DNA of 64,000 nt from Lepiota brunneoincarnata (GCA_023014365.1 JAEBUN010000043.1:1-64000); one strand, 5' to 3'; positions 8,459 through 19,513 are shown, numbered from the stretch's first letter. Made by a program: numbers and translations. Notes: generated by a model not told the origin, from the sequence alone.

Positions 8459-10512
8459 CTGGGCCCTTCAACAAACTGCCCCTCCTCTCCTGTAGCCTCT
8501 TTGACTGTTTCAATGTGTAAGCTTAGTCTTTTACAAGGTATATTTGTCCTTTCTGCTAACTTCCGCTTTAGCGCGTATCCCAGCTGCCCTTAAAGGCAAA
8601 CAGAAGGTGAAACCATTGACGCTGCCCCCTATGCCTCTGTTCTTGGCAAATTCAAACTTGCCATCGCGTTCTCCAGTCCCTGAGGTCTCTCAAGCCGACC
8701 TCTTTAAAATCTTTAGCTGGTCCTCATCTCTAGATGGGCAACATGTGCTGGCTTCACCTAGGTGCCCAACACCATCACCACCTCACTTGGCTGGCATTCC
8801 AGTTGAGCCTCCCTCAAGGGCCATGGAGATTTCTCCTTCTCCAGATTTGGAACTTCTCCTGGAGCCATCTCCCATTCCCCAGGAGCCAGCATTTGTTTTT
8901 CAAGACTTGCTTTTGGCTTCACTGTCTCCTGTCCCTTCTCGTTCTCTTAGCCCAGTGGTTCCAGAGATCCCTCAAGAGTCTCCTCATGCTGGCCCGTCGC
9001 ATCAAAAGTGCATCCTTTCGTCCAAGAAGAGTTCCAACATGCGGACAAAGAAATATGTTCCCTGGGTGTTATGATCCGTGCTCCTTCTGTATCCGAGGAT
9101 AACTGGAGACGGCCTTCAATCACTCTACAAGGTGTCCGAGACGGTTGGCCTTATAGAGCTTAGTGGATCGCGCTCAATGAGATAACGAGGGAAGACGCCA
9201 AGTTAAGGCAGAGAGGTAAACGACCGCTGTTAACAAGATTAAAGCTTAAGGCTTTAATCTCTACTTGTACAGGCCTTATATACCTATGAGGTGCTATATA
9301 CTCGTTTTAGGTTACTTGGCTGTTCTACTGGTCGTGCGCAGTCCTGACCATGATGCACATCCTGGCTGATGGCATCCTAGTGTTATTTATATTACAATGA
9401 GTCAGTACTCTTGCTACTGCTGTGCGATGTTCCATCGCTTTCCTCTGACTCATAATCTTCTTCTCCCGATTGTATCTCCATGGAGTCCTCTCCGTTCTCG
9501 CTCTCCATTCTTTCGGTGCTTCCATCCGTATCGGAGGTTGGGTCGGTTGATCCATGGTTATCTTCCTCGTCCTTGGGGTATTCCAATATATCCTCCAAGG
9601 TTATCTCCATTCCTGCTTCTCTCGCCAGGTCCTGCATGGCGGTGTAATATTCCCCTTCCTCGTCTTCGTATTCTTGTGCCCGTAATTGGTCTGTAGTCTC
9701 CTGTACCCATCTTGTAAAGTCGAACAATAGTTCTTGTTCCTCTCGGTCTGGACTGTTCATAACACTGGGCTCGCGTTCGGCACTCTGAGGCTGAAATTAT
9801 TCGGGACCATAGATACTGGCACCCAGTCCCGCTCTTTTGTGAGGACTTTCCTAGGCTGCTGGCAGCTAGCCAGCTTTCGGTACATTCTCCAAGTTTTCTC
9901 ATGGTTCCTTACTGAAGGCTTTGACATCTGCTCCAGTACGTGCCACCTCAGTCTCGGTGTCCTTCTTGCGCTGCTCATAAGTTGGAGTGCAAGCCTCTGG
10001 GCAAGGGTAAGAAGTGTCGCAGCTGTGACTTGTACAACTACCCTTGTACCTTCATGGACCATCCCCGGGTTTCGGCCGGTGTTGTGAACACCCTGGTCAC
10101 ATCCTCACTGACCAGGGAATACCGTAAGTTTCTCTGTTCACTATTTTTCCCTTTTCTTATTCTCTTTATTTTTCTAGATCTGGCCGCGTTTGTGCGTGTT
10201 GTGTCCTCTAGCTTGGTCAGCCTGGAGGTGAACCGCATCGCTTATGAGGCTTCGGCATTTCACCACCACCGTGTAGTTTACCAATTTGTCCAGGAGATGC
10301 AAGCTACCAGGACTGCCTTGGATGGTAACGACGTGGCCTTTGTAGAGATGGGTATGGCCGACTCCCTTGAAGATGTCTGGGTGTTCTTTGAGTTCGCCAA
10401 CAACTTTCCAGGGGTCCCAACATACGAGGAATTCGAGGAGCTCAAATCGCTTCTCTTCCTTGCTTTCCCAATGACTCAGGATCTGGAGTCTGTTCTAGAA
10501 GACCTTGAGTGA
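8459..10512 (+). CDS. G1-A antisense gene 1 (AS1): Zn2Cys6-like cluster protein, disrupted
   Basis: This gene lies antisense to G1 gag-pol, next to the 3' LTR. The model has exons about 8,459-8,516, 8,572-9,066 continuing after S2 at 9,770-9,879, then 9,937-10,123 and 10,178-10,512, with 54-57-nt introns that have GT...AG ends. The second exon is Pro/Ser-rich. Exon 3 has six cysteines from 9,958 to 10,047 spaced CX2CX6CX8CX2CX6C (CPSCAAHKLEC...CRSCDLYNYPC), the spacing of fungal Zn2Cys6 DNA-binding domains. The last exon begins LAAFVRVVSSSLVSLE and is acidic at its end (DLESVLEDLE). All six cysteines are kept in copy B. Solo-LTR-like S2 interrupts the gene. The start is unresolved: exon 1 runs into LTR1. 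DNA binding is inferred from spacing only. Confidence 0.6.
9067..9764 (-). mobile_element. element S2: solo LTR or small LTR-like insertion with internal ORF
   Basis: A 698-bp insertion with perfect 8-bp terminal inverted repeats TGTTATGA...TCATAACA and a 5-bp duplication CTGGG at 9,062-9,066 and 9,765-9,769. Copy B is uninterrupted at the equivalent position. A truncated inverted copy lies at 62,884-63,111. A TG...CA element with a 5-bp duplication fits a solo LTR. What is odd is that it carries an ORF starting five bases inside its minus-strand end. Confidence 0.85.
9392..9760 (-). CDS. acidic 122-aa ORF inside S2
   Basis: The ATG overlaps the terminal repeat (TGTTATGAACAG), so translation would begin at base 5 of the element. 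The product starts MNSPDREEQELLFDFTRWV, is predicted helical in its first half, then becomes strongly acidic and Ser-rich (SGEEDYESEESDG), and ends at a stop near 9,392. I recognise no family. It could be the N-terminus of a gag-like protein whose frame started in the LTR and was left behind when the element collapsed to a solo LTR. Its other copy (62,884-63,111) does not include this part. Confidence 0.4.
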   Translation of the reverse strand: MNSPDREEQELLFDFTRWVQETTDQLRAQEYEDEEGEYYTAMQDLAREAGMEITLEDILEYPKDEEDNHGSTDPTSDTDGSTERMESENGEDSMEIQSGEEDYESEESDGTSHSSSKSTDSL

Positions 10513-11198
10513 TCTCTGTGCCTAGTTTACTTCTTGGATGTAGTATATAATCTTGTAATGTATATACATCCCAATAGTCATCTTGTTGTTCCTTGTCTCC
10601 TACTGAGTTAAGCTAAACTGTTTCTGACTTTCTTGTCATCTCCTAAAGCTAAGCTAAAGACCTCCTGGGAGACTCCTAAGCTAGTTTAGGTTGCCAGTCA
10701 CTTATATACTCATTATATGCCTCTCTGATCTATCAGTGATGTTTATTGACATCTCAGTGCGCCGTGACCCGCAACGCATAGTGACCTGGTCATCTGTTCT
10801 GGTTTTCTTACAAGCCTGGACCCAAACCAGCCTGTACACAGTGTTCGCCGTGAAAAAGGTCGCATCAAACAAAACTGAAGCGCCACTTGCACCACTTGGG
10901 GCCCATCTCCCCCTAGCCAAATTGAAATCAGTGCCCTCACTGTTCCATCAGAATCCCTGTGCACACTGATAACTGCAAGACCCTGGCGACATGTTACCTA
11001 ATAAGGCAACTGTGGTTCAGCTAGTCTGTCAAAGGCTGGCTACTCAAGATTACAGGTTTCCTAGGCCTCTTAGGTCATAAGCTTAGGGTGGAGGGTGCTT
11101 TTCATCCCCTCATCATGATTTGTCATCACTGCCCCCAGCCTTTTCTTATAAAAGTGAGGGAGCGACGCCTCATTCTAGCAGACATTCTTTGTAAGAAA
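10513..11198 (+). promoter_or_regulatory. region between AS1 and AS2 with TATA box before AS2
   Basis: No open frame here is shared by both copies. The right part holds a conserved TATAAAA at 11,147-11,153, about 46 bp before the AS2 ATG (11,199). The equivalent in copy B is 22,932-22,938, with ATG at 22,984. A TAAGCTTA octamer at 11,078 (22,863 in B) lies just upstream of the TATA box, which places the motif in promoter position. The left part is presumably the AS1 3' UTR. Confidence 0.55.
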
Positions 11199-12545
11199 AT
11201 GGCTTCGTCTATCCCCAACCTTCAAGTTGAGCTCAACAATCTCATCAGCAATGCCAAAGGTCATCTTCAGCACCTGCAAAATGGTCAAGTCACTCGTCCC
11301 CTCGTCGAGAAGGCTCTCCTTGCATTCGACACCCCTGGGGTATGTCTATTCTTTCCATGCTTCTCTCGCCGTTCCTCAATCATTTCTAGTCTGCTTATAT
11401 TGAAGTGTTATCGGAGGATAACGAGGCTATCAATCTTCATGTCAACCAGGACTATGTCTTCCGTATTCGCAAGCTCTATGAAATTTACCAAAACAACTAC
11501 CATTCATCTTATGAGATGCCTGCGATCTATAAGGCGCTCTCTGAGTGCTGTAGCCGCATTAATCACGTTCACTCTGAAGAATCCCACAAAACCCAGACCG
11601 AAGAGGCTCAGAACCCATCGTCCACAACTGGCTCTCCTTCCTCTAACGTTGCCAAAGGCTCTGTTGTCCCCAAACACGTAAGCTTAGTATTCTTTTGGCT
11701 CTAATCATCTTCTCATGTATAAGCTTAGCCTCGCAAGGGTCGCAAGGCCCCTGTCTCTGCTGCTGTTGTGGTAGACACCAATACCAAGCCTGTGGAGAGT
11801 ATGAACAGTGCCTCCAACTCCCGAGCAACTGGTGCTGACATGGTAATCTAGCTGCTTCTCAACCTATTACATTGGCTGAGATCATCGCTCGCCTTCAGGA
11901 CATGATGGTCGACGAGGAGGTCTCTCAAGCTATCGTTGAAGAGGTTCATGTAGTTCTGCCTTATCGCAAGCATCGTTTGTCTACTTCCGCTGTGGTGCAC
12001 CAGCTCCACTCCCCGCAACCACTGATTCTGACTTCCTCCCTCTTTAGGAGACCGTCAAAAAGTCCTTATCATCTAAAGGCACCATCCGTCTTCTTCCCTA
12101 TTGTCAAGTTCCCAATATGAACACTAAACACTGCTGTTATGTCTGGGCTGAACAGGTTGTAGCCAAAGCCAGCGCCAATACTGCCAAGCGCGCCCGTACC
12201 GAGTCTGCTTCCGATGAGCGCACCTTTGCAGGCTTATCTGGTGGGCAATTTCTCACTTCTGTTCGCTAAGCTTAGCAGTTCTGACACTTGTTCTGGGCAG
12301 CTTGTTTGCTCCAGGAACTCCAAAACCTCCTGTCTCACTCTCGCGATGAGTATGAGTCTGAATCTCGCAGTGACAATGCTTGGTCTGTCAAATGCGACCT
12401 CAATTCGCTCAGCTGGGACTTCATCAAGGCTATTCCCTCACTTGAAGCTAACTTAAAGAGGTTCCAATTCCTCATTCAAGAGCACATCCATCTCAAAAGT
12501 CTTTTGCGCAACCTTTCCAACTTGAACAAGCCCTCCCCCACTTAA
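11199..12545 (+). CDS. G1-A antisense gene 2 (AS2): unknown multi-exon protein
   Basis: The gene is antisense to G1 pol. The model is exon 1 11,199-11,339 (MASSIPNLQVELNN... ending DTPG), intron 11,340-11,389, exon 2 11,390-11,677 (NQDYVFRIRKLYEIYQNNYH), intron 11,678-11,728, exon 3 11,729-11,842 (PRKGRKAPVSAAVVVD). Less certain middle exons follow (AEIIARLQDMM; LLPYCQVPNMNTKHCCYVWA; AKRARTESASDERTF), with an intron near 12,231-12,300 and a last exon rich in Leu (LLQELQNLLSHSRDEYESES) ending TAA at 12,545. Exon lengths keep the frame for the first three exons. Basic patches suggest nuclear or nucleic-acid contact. I recognise no family. Copy B has the same structure. Confidence 0.55.
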
Positions 12546-12625
12546 GCTTAATGCTTTTACAGTCCCTAGGATAGTTTTCCTTCAATAAGTAGATATGTAG
12601 TTCTGTCCACAATATCAGGTTTTTT

Positions 12626-15600
12626 CTATCCTCCCAGCTCTTCTGGCTCCCATCTGTCACTAGGCTCATCCTCAGTAGTCTCCTCCAGGGTCTTCAGTCC
12701 CTCTGGCAACAGATCTATCAACTCTTGTAACTCCAGCGGCAACGGCATATGTTTTCTGGCTAAGTAGGGAATTACTCTGAACGCCGCCACTTTATTCTGC
12801 CATACAGAACCGTCCAACTCTGCCAGGATATAAGATCCTCCTTTTGATCTAGATATGACCACCATGGGTCCTAGATACCTGGGTTTCATCTTCCTGTCTG
12901 CTGAGTTCTCTATCACTGTATTTCACACTGATACTAAATCTCCTGGGCCGAAGCGATAATCTTTTATCTTATGCACTGCTTGTCGTTCCATCTCCCAAGC
13001 CTTGTTAAGCCTTGTGTCTGAAACACGCTGACGCATCTCCTCAACATGCCAAACATGTTTTGCTAATGCCTGAGCTTGATATCCTATCAACTCAGCCGTG
13101 GTCAAGTACTTATTCGGTAGCTGCACTAGCCAAGTGGCCTCTTTGACATCCAAAGGTAGCGTCGGGTGTGCTCCGGTTACCAAAAAGTACAGGGAACACC
13201 CCATTCCTTTTCTAATGGTGATCCAATCTGCCCACATAATGTGCAGTAGGTGCCAATACCACTTTTTGACATCTCCATCTGTAGCTTTGTACAACATTTG
13301 TTGCACATCCCAGTGGGGTCACTCAATAATCCCGTTCGCCTTGGAATTGTAAGGAGATATCATTACTCCCTTTATCCCATATTTGTCATCCAGCCACCAA
13401 ACAGCTTTCTTAAATGGAGAACCGTTGTCCATGACAATCTTCACTATACAGCCCCATCGGCAAATGATATCTTCAAATAACCACTGCACGATCAAACTGG
13501 CATTCTCTTTTCTCAACGCTTTTGCCTCCATCCAGGATGACAGTCCACACCTTCCATGCACAATATAACTACACCCATTAGAACTTGGCGTCATATGTAG
13601 TGTGTCCACATGTAGCACTTGGAATATCGACAGCGTGGGCATTACTATTGGCAGCATCTCGATGATCACCTTTTGCCATTCCTGGCATAGATGGCACGAT
13701 TGCACATACCAAGCTACATCCCCTTCAACTTCTGGCCACCAGAACCTCTGCGTTATAAGCTTAGTGGTTGCTTATATTCCTCTGTGCCCTAGGAAGTTGT
13801 GGCTGGCTCGCAACATATACATATGCTGCTCCTTATCCACTACTAGCTGATGTTGACCACTAGGACTCATCCTATACAGTCTCCCCTCTTCATCCAAGAA
13901 GAAATGCTCCACCATATGCTTAAGCTTACGCAGATCCGGCTCATCCAAGCCTTCAGCTGCGCTACTGCCCCCTGTTTTCAGGTATTCCCTGACTTTGGGT
14001 ATTCTTTTGTCTTGTATTTGCACTGTATCTGTCCTGCGCGACTCATCATATGCTTCCTCTATCTCGGTTGACTTTTCCTCTTTGAAATCTGGCACTAGCC
14101 TGACATCTGTCATTAAGCTTAGTACTTGTCAATGGTTTTCTGGACAGGCTGGGTCTTCTATAACCCTAAGCTTAGCCTGTTGTTCATCCAAGTACTCTTC
14201 CTGAGCTTGATCCAGCTCATACTCAAAATCATACACATCATGCACCAGACCCTGGTTGAAGCCAGAGCGACTGTCGATCTCATTGCAGAAGGCTTCCAAG
14301 GGTAAAGGATCTGCGGCCCCTGGATCTTCTTTGATCAGTTCGAACTCCTCTCCCTCATCCTCGGATCCATCGTTGAAGCGACAGGCTGTCTCATCACTGG
14401 GATAGTAGCGTCGCCTGGACAGTCCATCTGGTCCAAAGGTCTTCCCTTCTTTGTGTACTAGCGTGAAGTGGAACGACCTAATGAAGTCCACCCAGCAGTT
14501 TACTGTAGCGTTCAGGAGCTTTCCTGGGTTGTTTAACATCCCAAAGAGAAACTTCGCATCTGTTTCCACCACTAAGTTTCTTGATCCCCACAGTAAATAT
14601 TTCTCTTGTTCCAGCACCATTCTTAAGCTGCATAGCTCTCGCTTGGGCTGAGAGTATCTCTGCTGTCTTTCATCCCATAATATTGACCCAAACTTCACAT
14701 AATGTATAAGCTTAGCGTCTTCTCCATCTCGCTGATATATGTAGTATCCCACCACCCTCCATGAGGTATCCACGGCTACTACTATGGGTTGTTTACTCGG
14801 GAATTCGGGGTTCCTGGTTGGGAAACAGCGTTGAATCGCATCTTTCAGCTCCTGCTGTGCTTTCCATTCATTTTCTCCCCATTCAAACTCTTGCCCTTTC
14901 TTAAGCTTTTTGTATAGAGGTGCAGCAATGGCTATGAACTTTGGGATATGATTCCTGCAGTGTGTAGCTGTTCCTAGAAAACCCCTTAGCTCGGAGACAT
15001 TCTTGCAATCCCCCCATCTTAATATCTTCCCAATGGTGTCTGTGGCAGGCAACTGTCCTTTATAAGAGCATTCAAAACCCACTACGGTGATTTCATCAGT
15101 GCAGATAGTCGTCTTGGGCCCAGAGAAGGTTCCTCCTATGTATTTCATCCTCTGTAGAATCCTATTGACCGTCTGCATGTGTTCCCATACAAATTGTCGG
15201 ATCTCTGGGTTTTCTTTCAGCGTCTCTTCCATGCCATCTGGCAACTCATATCTAGTTTTGGGTCCTCTGATAGGTACATCATCTATGTATGGCATTGTGT
15301 ATTCTGGTATCTCACTGGCTAGGATTGCTGTTACATCCTCATGAAATATAGGCACTGAATTGGTCTGTCCCATGGGTAACGTCACTAAGCGTAGCACTCC
15401 AAAAGGCATCTGGAACATTGTTAAGTCCTGAGATGACTCAGCTAACAGTCACTTGTCATAGCCAACATATAGGTCCAGAATGCCTCCGCAAGCTCTGCCT
15501 GCGAAGTGCATTGCCAAATCTTCCATTGCTGGCAGCAGTCCTGAATGCACTATTGTCACTCTGTTCAGCGGTTCCAAGCTGTGTACCAGTCTCAAACTTT

Positions 15601-16360
15601 TCCCATCTTTCTTCACCACACAGAACCATCTGGATCTATAGGATGAGTTTGACAGCTTGTATACACCAGCACTAATGGCACAAACTTTATCATAGATCGC
15701 TGGTGGAATCGGAATGGGCTTCTCAACCCACGGAGTATGTTCTACCGTCGGTATCTCGATCAGTGGGAAGAAGTCTTCCCTAAAACATCCCCTCTCCTCA
15801 TCTGTCCATGTGAATGCCCTTTCTTGAAGCATCATGACCTGGTACATCAGCTTTCTCTCTTCCGGCCACAAGAAATCCCCTGCATGGGCTTTGTCCAGCT
15901 TAAGCTTACGCTCCTCCATATATCTGCCTGTCAGGGCAAACTCTGGCGGATGCATGCTAAGCTTAGGCATTCCTGCCAGTGGATCCCCTTTTATTCCTTG
16001 TTTTATCCTGAATTTCTCTGGTAAATCACCTAACACTGGCCTCACTTTTAAAGCGACTGGTTTATATTTCTTCCCAGCCAGGCATTGTACAGTATCTTCG
16101 TCATCCCCTTCAGTTTCGAAGACAGTTATTCCCTGACCCTCTGTATCCTGTGCGTTGGCGATGCGCCCTAGGCACAATAACACTGTTGCTTTATCTTCCT
16201 GTGGGCAGTCCTCATCGCATATGACTCGGTCAATGAACATTAGCTGTAGCTCGGCCTCTGAGAAGCTTCCTTTTGCTAAGCTTAGTGTTTGTGCGACGAC
16301 AGGGCCCTTCTCATCATCATAGTCTATTATACAAGCCACCTCTTCCTGTCCCTCAGTCAA
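12626..16360 (-). pseudogene. G1-A pol: reverse transcriptase, RNase H, integrase
   Basis: One minus-strand frame runs through this region with five in-frame stops (near 15,449, 14,129, 13,772, 13,319 and 12,923). RT has VHSLEPLNRVT, GILDLYVGYDK and the catalytic MPYIDDVPIRG (YIDD at 15,278-15,289). RNase H has VAVDTSWRVVGYYIYQ. Integrase has the HHCC zinc region (HNFLGHRG, CHLCQEW), then D, D and E in VLHVDTLHM, IVMDNGSPF and NSKANGIIE, and a C-terminal [18 protein letters not shown] domain. No chromodomain is seen. At least the stops after GYDK, PENH and NGIIE sit where Arg CGA is expected; copy B keeps Arg at the last two. Pol copies the RNA and inserts the cDNA. This copy is dead. Confidence 0.88.
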
Positions 16361-17490
16361 CTCATCAAGGTTTCTTGAAAATTTTGACTGTTTTCCCTAA
16401 GCTTAGGAGGATTACACTCTCCTCGAGCATAAGTTGGTAACACAGCCCTTTCTCTGGTATTTGGGTCCGTAATAACCAAGGTTTGCTTGCCACTGGTGCT
16501 ATTCCTGACTTCGCTAGCTGTCATTACATCAAAGGGTCATCCCAGGAGTACTTGATATGTGGGGTTATGAACGATGTGAACTTGCAAATAGATTGTGACT
16601 CCCCCACAGGTAAAGCCTACATTCTTTGCCAATCCACAAGTCTTTTCAACCTGCCCATTTGCACTCTGCAAATTTATTGTAGTATCTGAGTCCCAAGAAA
16701 CTTGACATGCAATCGCTGCTTCCTGACTCATGGAGACAATCTGTGACCCACTATCTAGCAAGGCCTCTTCCTGCCAAATCCCATTTATCAGAGTCAGAAC
16801 TACTCTCAATGGTTCACATTCTTTAGCAATAAACACTTGCCGTCCCCTGTCTCTTTGGGGCAGTGACTCCAAGTACTGCATGATTGGATCCTGAGCTACC
16901 CAGGCTTGGGTTGCCAAGCCTTCTCAGAGCACTGTATCATACTTCCGAGGACCGTCTGCTAGCTCCGTTATCATGACTTGTACTGGCCCACTATTAATCT
17001 CTATATCTTCTGTATCATTGTCCCTGGGCCCTACTCCTGCTATTAAGCTTTGACTTGTGGGTACCTGTTTTCTCATAATGCGCTCTCTATAAGCATTCCT
17101 GTATATCGGTGACAATGCCAAGAGTTCTCCATGCGATACTGAGGCTTCTTGCTTCAATACCCTGCTGAGTACTTCTTCAACATTGACATTCCTCTCTATA
17201 GGGGCCTGGTGCTTATACACAGGCTCCTTCTTGGATGGTTCCATCCTTCTGACAGGCAGTGGTGGTACCTCAACGACTGGGTGCAGTGGTTTCACATTTC
17301 TATATGGTAATTCTCCTGCTGCAGCATGCATTGGTTTCTCCATTGTCTGCCCTATTTCCTCATTTTCTGATTCTTCTGATCGCTCAGAATCCAACGCGTC
17401 CTCAGAAGTCTGTCCTCTGGTGAAGGCGACCTGCTTCTTCAGAGTTGGCTCCTTCCTCAAACCCTTTAGAAACCCGACTCCGAGTTCCAA
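16361..17490 (-). pseudogene. G1-A protease region
   Basis: The minus-strand frame differs from both gag and RT. It contains the aspartic protease active site EEALLDSGSQIVSMSQ (DSG at about 16,749-16,757) and a following AKNVGFTCGGVTIYLQVHIV strand region. Upstream is a charged linker with RRMEPSKKEPVYKHQAPI. A stop near 16,920 separates linker and protease. The frame overlaps the gag frame by 25 nt at 17,466-17,490, where a programmed frameshift is possible but unproven. A second frame change before RT (about 16,361-16,530) may be damage. Confidence 0.75.
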
Positions 17491-19208
17491 GTCTTTGCGC
17501 CACTTCTGGTGTCCAAATACTGGCTTGCCGAGGGCATACCATCTGTCAAACTGCTAAGCTTAGCCTGTATCTGGGCCAATTGCTTGGCCAAAGACTGTAT
17601 TTCGACGTTATCCTCCTTCCTGGTCATAAGCTTAACCTTTGGGGCACTCCCGGTGTGGATGGCAGCTGTCTCCAACATTTCCATGCACTGCTTCAGACGG
17701 TGGACTTCTTCTTCCACTGGTGACCTTTGGTTTTCTGACCTCGGGAACGCTCTCTGTGCAAACACCGCTGACATTGGCACTTGCAGTAACTCAGGCTCAA
17801 CCTCCGGCAGTTCTGGTATCTGAACAAAGAGTTGTCCCTTTGTCGCATAGTACTTTGCCACTTTCTCTTTAATAGGCCCTTCTCCTCAAGGGATACTTGA
17901 ACCATCTCCCATATATATTTTGTTCCCTTCGACTCTAATTCGGCCAGCTTGTTTATCTGCCTCCATGTCTGGGCAGAATAACCAACTATGCCCTAATAAC
18001 CAGCAGTAGAAACACTTGCAGTTGGAAAGCAACCCTGCCAACCCACTTCTGGTATTCCTCTGAGCGTGATTGTAACTGGCATGATTATGTCCGTCTTTTG
18101 CCAAGCTCTCTAAGTATGATTTTAAGGTATGCCCCTGGATATTCATGAGGTCCTTAAGCTCAGTGAGGCCACCTGCCATCTGTGAGACTTCATCCTGAAA
18201 TTTCTGCTTTAAGCTTTGCAGCTCTTGCTTTACTACTGGGTCATAAGTCCCTGTTCCGGACGTCGTGGGTGGATGGCTCATTGATGCCAAGTTTACTGGC
18301 CTCAAATCCTGATGAAGGGCTCACATAAGTGTTTTGCCAATCGAAATTTCAATGGCTTTATCCACGATGATCCTCCAATCATAGGGGTTCTCTTCACATA
18401 AATCCTTCACAGTCAGTGCCGACCCATCGCTTGCGGTTCTATGCTCCCTGGTGATCGCTAATCTCGCATTGAGTACATCCTGGAACACTGAGCCCAGTGC
18501 GCTCGTAAAAAACTCGACTAGTTCTTGGTTCGAGACTACCGCTGGCGACTTCAGACACTTCTCTGCTTCAAGAATGAATCGCCTTTTAAAGTCCAAGACT
18601 TTATGCTCCTCATCCATCGCAATGCCTCTACTCTCTGCGCAGAGTTCCCTCAATCGTCGCACTGAGCCCTGCTCGGCTGCCACAGTCTTGGGGTACTCTT
18701 TCTTTAATCCCTCTACAAAGCCTGTCCAGCTTCCTGCTAGGAACTCCGCAAAACTCATCCACTCTTCATGGATATCCTGGTCCACATACGACACTGCCCA
18801 ATTTATTCTTTCTGCCTCATCCGTCATCTTCGTTATCATGAAGAGATGTTCCAGCGTCCAGAGATAATTTCTCAATGTCTGTGGTTTTGATGCATCCCAT
18901 CTGGGAGCATTATTGCTAAAGGGAATTGGCATATGCTCATGTCCCATTTTTCTAGCTGTAGTCGTCGTTGACGGCGTATTTTGGTTTGTCTGTACAGTCG
19001 GAGTTGACTGTGATATTTCTGGTACCGTAGAGGCACCAGGAGGGTTCGTATGAAATGAGTTTTGATTTGGTAACACTAAGCTTAGCATAGGAACAGTCTG
19101 ACCATCCTGATTTTCAGTGTGCAGTATATGTGCTATGTTGCAAGCTGAGGCTGGAAGCCTTATAGTAATTCTGGGAGCAGTAGAGATCGGCAGTATGGCT
19201 TCTCTCAA
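17466..19208 (-). pseudogene. G1-A gag with CCHC zinc knuckle
   Basis: A minus-strand frame of about 580 codons with two in-frame stops (near 18,306-18,320 and 17,886). The N-terminal part is Ser/Thr/Pro-rich. The core reads NNAPRWDASKPQTLRNYLWT, RINWAVSYVDQDIHEEWMSF and VLDFKRRFILEAEKCLKSP, like gypsy capsid regions. The nucleocapsid knuckle is CFYCWLLGHSWLFC (CX2CX4HX4C). The C-terminal part after the knuckle includes a heptad-like stretch (EEVHRLKQCMEMLETAA). The stop at 17,886 interrupts SSIP-GEGPI where CGA would give Arg. The true start may lie further right in the leader, because the frame stays open beyond 19,208 apart from one stop. Confidence 0.82.
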
Positions 19209-19513
19209 TACTGCAACTGCTGAACCACTTGCTGTGTTCGCAGCTAAAGAGTTAACAGGATCTTTTTGCTTTCAAGAGGTACTAGCAGCGATGAGGCCTT
19301 CAGAACCTCCTGGACAATTGGAATTCCAAGTAGTTCTCTGTTTTGGGGGGTCAACCTTCCTGAGACTGCTCTCGAAGGACGTTTTGGGTGACTTTACGGT
19401 CTTTGCTTGAACCTTTTTCTGCTTCGCAGGTGAAAGGCGGGCCAGTGTCCAAGTCTTTTGGTGTTTGTCTCGTGAAATTCAACTGAAAACCCCCCTCGCA
19501 GGTGAGCTCCAGA
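19209..19513 (-). other. G1-A leader with candidate primer-binding site
   Basis: This is the region between the 5' LTR end (19,514) and gag. Two bases inside the LTR boundary the minus strand reads TGGAGCTCACCTGCGAGG, the right place and TGG start for a tRNA primer-binding site. I cannot name the tRNA. The same leader occurs at 4,044-4,211 and before 43,272. Confidence 0.5.

Noticed and set aside
9397..9696. Plus-strand ORF opposite the S2 acidic ORF
   Set aside because: A shadow frame of the minus-strand ORF, Pro/Leu/Arg-rich with no domain.
8459..12545. AS1 and AS2 as ordinary host genes next to an unrelated gypsy element
   Set aside because: The same genes sit in the same place and orientation between pol and LTR in both G1 copies, so they are part of the element unit present here. 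A host origin before capture remains possible.
17466..17490. Programmed frameshift between G1 gag and protease
   Set aside because: The 25-nt overlap is suggestive, but both copies are decayed and I see no clear slippery heptamer; a further frame change before RT shows that indels are common.
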